In this document: positions 34,581 to 37,313 of the stretch, one piece after another
Numbering within the stretch: position 1 is the stretch's first letter
Layout: the number at the start of each line of letters is the position of its first letter
DNA from: Acidianus hospitalis
GTDB taxonomy: Archaea; Thermoproteota; Thermoprotei_A; Sulfolobales; Sulfolobaceae
Reading direction: 5' to 3'
Assembly (NCBI GenBank): GCA_046533895.1
Contig: JAWDOK010000012.1
Location: forward strand, 1 to 37,313
DNA: 37,313 nt
Translations under genes and position numbers: made by a program
The notes under the pieces: model-generated
What the model saw: only the letters and a program-made list of their open reading frames with translations
Databases searched by the model: none
Told to the model about the DNA's origin: nothing

Positions 34581-34817
34581 ACTCGTTATTTTTAATCTAA
34601 ATATCGTTTTGATAAGTTGTGTCTATATAGTATTACCGACCGAAGTGGTTTTTATTGATGATCCCATAACTGATGACTGCTCACGAGGGTGGGAGTGATA
34701 AAAGTGTGGATGGGAGGGTAGGGTGTTTCCCTCGACTAGCTCCAATGGGTGGCTGTGTATGATCCCTTAGCCCGTGGCGGAATTAGAAGTAAGGAAAAGT
34801 TACGCCACGGGTAAACA
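34556..34817 (+). repeat. 260-bp element, copy B
   Basis: Inverted copy of 27967-28223 with several exactly conserved blocks. The hairpin arms are CCCGTGGC (34771-34778) and GCCACGGG (34804-34811), with a 25-nt loop. It truncates the HEPN gene. In the plus direction DPLARGGIRSKEKLRHG can be read near its end, but copy A has a stop in that frame, so coding is doubtful. Confidence 0.7.
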
Positions 34818-34898
34818 CAAGAGCAGAAGAATATATTATAGTAGATGAAAGAGAAAAAATGAATAAATTAATTATTAAGTTACTATCTCATGATTCCT

Positions 34899-36506
34899 TT
34901 AATAATAGATGTATGCAGGATATATTTGGGATAACGGAATTGCTACTATCCAACCGTAGGAGTTTGACAAGAACATTGTATTTCCAGCTATTACTGGGTT
35001 CATTATTCCTAACCTACCACCTATCCAGTAAAATGTTAGTATATCTCCATTCTTTGGATTAATTACGTAAACGTATTGTCCAGCAGATACCCACAGTAAG
35101 CCGTGATAATACGTTGGCGAACCTCTCGGTCCTCCGGGGAACTTTGGAGGAGTTTGCAAGCATGGCAATTTTGTAGACCATAATATCTTACCGGTCTTTA
35201 TGCATATTGCATTAACTGTTCCTAAGGATGGGTTACCGTCGTAAACTACATTGCCCACTATTAATGGCATCCCACCTTTATATGCAGGTGGTATTGGCCC
35301 TCTGCCAGTGTTCACAGCCCATAAAGGCTTGCCGTTTGTAGCGTTTAATGCGAAAGTTACCATATCAACGTAACCATTGGAAAAGTTTGCAATATCGTTA
35401 TCGATCACTATTCCTAATTGTTGGTCAACTGCTGGAGCTACGTCTCCTAATCCCGTGTTAGCTCCTACGTAAGGTGCAGGCATTGTTGCGTTCCAAGCTT
35501 CGTGGCCATTTAATCCATTAACTGCAATAATATAACCATAAGGTGCTGCAGCGTAAGTAAAGCCCGCTATAAATAATGGAGTACCATTAGGTAACACGTA
35601 ATAATTAACGCTTGCCATGTTAGCCATAAAGCCTGGGAAATGATCTACCCATAATGTTTGTCCAGTGGTTGCGTTAACTCCTACAAAACAGCCTCCACCT
35701 GTTACGTAAGCTAAAATTCCGTCATAAATTGCTGGTGCAGGCATTGCCTCACCGTAAGTAAATCTCATCCACAACAGTTGGCCATCAGTTGCGTTAAAAG
35801 CGTAAACTGCTCCGCATCTACCTCTGTGTATCTTACAGTACTGATGCTCTTCGAAGTTCACAAACTGTGAGAAGGTAAAGCAGACTCCACCAACTGAGAC
35901 GTAAACTATACCGTGCCATACTACTGGGTTATTCATTGCAGGTCCTGCTAGGCCGTTAGCCATCCAAACAATTTTCCCTGTTACTGGGTTAATTGCAGTT
36001 ATACTTCCCGGCATGCTATCCTCTGTTGCGTAAAGTAATCCACAAGCTAAAGTAACTCCTAGAGGTTCACCTACCATTTGAGTATAGTAAACTAATGCTC
36101 CTTTTACTCCAAGTTGCTGTGCCCAAGGTAATTTGCATGGAGGTGTTGATAGCGGAATTGCGACTCCGCCTACGTAATTGAGCAATGGTAATTGCCAGCC
36201 AACTCCTTCTATTAAGGCTTGGCAAGTAGTATTTACTACCGCATTATGGCATTGGTTTTCATTACTTACTGGCCAGACTGATGGAAAATCTAAGTTACTG
36301 CAAGTTGCGTTGCAAGGGTAATAGACAACGGTCAATATGTGAGGGAAATAAGTCCCGTTGTACTCGTCATAAGTATAAACTATAGGCCCCTTAGGCTGTT
36401 GGTCTCCTTTATCTTGTGCTACAATGCTAGTAAAATTGAGGAAAGTCATTGCTGATAGAATTATTATACCTAATATGAAGAATCCAACAAGGATTTTTAG
36501 ATTCAT
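34899..36506 (-). CDS. tth: Tetrathionate hydrolase-like secreted beta-propeller
   Basis: A 535-residue protein with an N-terminal signal (ILVGFFILGIIILSAMTF). At least six PQQ-propeller-type repeats follow, each ending with a Gly-(x)3-Trp-like motif: GKIVWMA, GQLLWMRF, GQTLWVDH, GHEAWN, GKPLWAV and GKILWSTKLPC. It is Cys-rich and lacks quinoprotein active-site motifs. Length and layout match the extracellular tetrathionate hydrolases of Acidianus/Sulfolobales. These split tetrathionate to thiosulfate, sulfate and sulfur at very low pH. I judge this from recall of that family; other propeller oxidoreductases are possible. Confidence 0.75.
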   Translation of the reverse strand: MNLKILVGFFILGIIILSAMTFLNFTSIVAQDKGDQQPKGPIVYTYDEYNGTYFPHILTVVYYPCNATCSNLDFPSVWPVSNENQCHNAVVNTTCQALIEGVGWQLPLLNYVGGVAIPLSTPPCKLPWAQQLGVKGALVYYTQMVGEPLGVTLACGLLYATEDSMPGSITAINPVTGKIVWMANGLAGPAMNNPVVWHGIVYVSVGGVCFTFSQFVNFEEHQYCKIHRGRCGAVYAFNATDGQLLWMRFTYGEAMPAPAIYDGILAYVTGGGCFVGVNATTGQTLWVDHFPGFMANMASVNYYVLPNGTPLFIAGFTYAAAPYGYIIAVNGLNGHEAWNATMPAPYVGANTGLGDVAPAVDQQLGIVIDNDIANFSNGYVDMVTFALNATNGKPLWAVNTGRGPIPPAYKGGMPLIVGNVVYDGNPSLGTVNAICIKTGKILWSTKLPCLQTPPKFPGGPRGSPTYYHGLLWVSAGQYVYVINPKNGDILTFYWIGGRLGIMNPVIAGNTMFLSNSYGWIVAIPLSQIYPAYIYY

Positions 36507-36692
36507 TTTTCCTCAGAAAGATCTTTGTCTATTTTTATAAATATTTAACTATCAATCTCTATGAAAGTAAAATTTATATGATTCTTTTTTATCATTTTTT
36601 ATAGTTTTTAGTTTAAAAAGAATCATCTTAGGAACTAAATGTAGAAGATATTGATATAAGATAGCTAGTAAAAAGGAAATTAATTGAAATAT
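36507..36692. other. Upstream region of the tetrathionate hydrolase gene
   Basis: Very AT-rich (36507-36692). T-rich and TATA-like patches (TTTATAAATA near 36530 on the minus strand) lie 25-35 bp before the start at 36506, fitting a leaderless promoter. No ORF. Confidence 0.4.
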
Positions 36693-37063
36693 CTATTTAA
36701 TTAAATCGCTTAGGATCTTTATTATTTTATGAATGTTATGTGAGGAGCTTTTGACCTCGTTATATGTTAGTTTCATTTCATGAAAGCCGTAAATATGCAA
36801 ATACCACGCATCGCTCCAGATAGAGTACATTTCCGGGGAGATTGACATAGCTCCTTCAAAAAGTAAAGTTGAAGACCATCTTCCTAGGCTTTTTACTTTT
36901 TGTAATACGTCTTGTATGTTTAGGGTTTTTGTTATGAGTTTTATTGCTTCTTCTGCAGCTTTGTAGTATTTTCTGATGCTTGTGCTGTGTCGCCTTTTTC
37001 TAACAATTCATCAGCTTCTTTAATCAAAACATCTGAGGCTGATAAAAGATTAACATTAGACAT
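36693..37063 (-). pseudogene. PaREP1 gene with one-base frameshift
   Basis: From ATG at 37063: SNVNLLSASDVLIKEADELL, EKGDTAQASE, then a -1 shift. One A inserted in the A4 run at 36969-36972 (minus) restores KYYKAAEEAIKLITK and a further ~80 residues ending ILSDLIK and TAG at 36693. The helical EKGDTxQASEKYYKAAEEAIKL motif is classical PaREP1. With the correction the gene is 124 codons. It is either a fresh pseudogene or a sequencing error in a homopolymer. Confidence 0.7.
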
Positions 37064-37135
37064 TATATATTATTCTGCGTCTGAATAATATAAATTTGAA
37101 CCCATGAGCAAGAATATAATAAATTCTAACAAGCT

Positions 37136-37312
37136 CTATCCTTCATTGCTAGTTAGTATTCTTTCCATATTTTTTACGAAATTCTCAACTAGTTCAATCG
37201 ATGAATGTAAATCCTTCTCCGTCATGAGATTCTCATAAAAATTAGAATGCGAACGTAAACGAGTTGACCACTCAGATATTAATTCCTTATCTCCGTTCAT
37301 CTGTGAAATTAT
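37136..37312 (-). CDS. Partial small helical protein at window end
   Basis: The 3' end of a minus-strand gene: QMNGDKELISEWSTRLRSHS, then MTEKDLHSSIELVENFVKNM and stop at 37136. The start lies outside the window. It is charged and helical, in the neighbourhood of PaREP1/HEPN genes, so it may be related to them, but no motif is decisive. Confidence 0.4.
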   Translation of the reverse strand: MISQMNGDKELISEWSTRLRSHSNFYENLMTEKDLHSSIELVENFVKNMERILTSNEG

Positions 37313-37313
37313 G

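Noticed and set aside
34580..34700. C/D-box-like TGATGA...CTGA in element B
   Set aside because: The TGATGA of copy B is TGGTGA in copy A, and spacing of boxes does not fit a C/D RNA.

Overview
The window is chromosomal DNA of a thermoacidophilic archaeon of the order Sulfolobales, most likely Acidianus-like. The evidence is the low GC content, TATA-box promoters often placed so that transcripts start at or near the start codon, a cbsA-cbsB-soxL-soxN cytochrome cluster, a tetrathionate hydrolase-like secreted beta-propeller, archaeal AAA ATPases, PaREP1/HEPN and nucleotidyltransferase genes, and an IS607-type transposon. The genus is an inference.

Layout. 1-6.6 kb: a membrane protein, an M28-type metallopeptidase, an archaeal ATPase with a nuclease-like C-terminus, an MBL-fold hydrolase overlapping a U32-type protein, an MFS permease and a lipid-binding-like SRPBCC protein. 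7-9.9 kb: a PaREP1 gene, then an IS607 element (tnpA-tnpB) that splits a small gene. Excising it at its GG cores restores the reading frame. 10-15 kb: small membrane proteins, a VapBC pair whose toxin lacks a normal start codon, an MHS-type transporter, one intact and one decayed nucleotidyltransferase pair. 15.2-18 kb: a second SRPBCC protein, a Cys-motif winged-helix-like protein, and a radical SAM/SPASM enzyme directly preceded by an unannotated 23-codon ORF that may be its substrate peptide. 18-23.4 kb: the cbsA-cbsB-soxL-soxN-odsN-type operon. 23.4-25.7 kb: a paralogue of the Cys-motif protein, then a tatA-tatA2-tatC operon. The SoxL Rieske protein carries a twin-arginine motif, so the export machinery sits beside its likely client. 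25.9-27.6 kb: a beta-carbonic-anhydrase-like protein and a second ATPase with a palindromic operator abutting its start codon.

27.9-34.8 kb is an accessory island bracketed by two diverged copies of a ~260-bp element in inverted orientation. It holds a PIN toxin pair, an ISH3-like transposase remnant, a zinc-finger remnant, a DUF488 protein, a Bat-type HTH regulator, two unknown membrane proteins and a CBS/AsnC-type fusion. 34.9-37.3 kb: a tetrathionate hydrolase candidate, a frameshifted PaREP1 gene and the end of another small gene.

Functional picture: the core theme is extracytoplasmic electron transfer and sulfur oxidation (CbsAB, Rieske/cytochrome b, Tat export, tetrathionate hydrolase), embedded in a landscape of toxin-antitoxin-like genes and mobile-element scars. 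The points most worth following up are the peptide/radical SAM pair at 16500-17780, the matching palindromic sites before the two ATPases, the Cys-motif paralogues flanking the cytochrome cluster and the inverted 260-bp elements.
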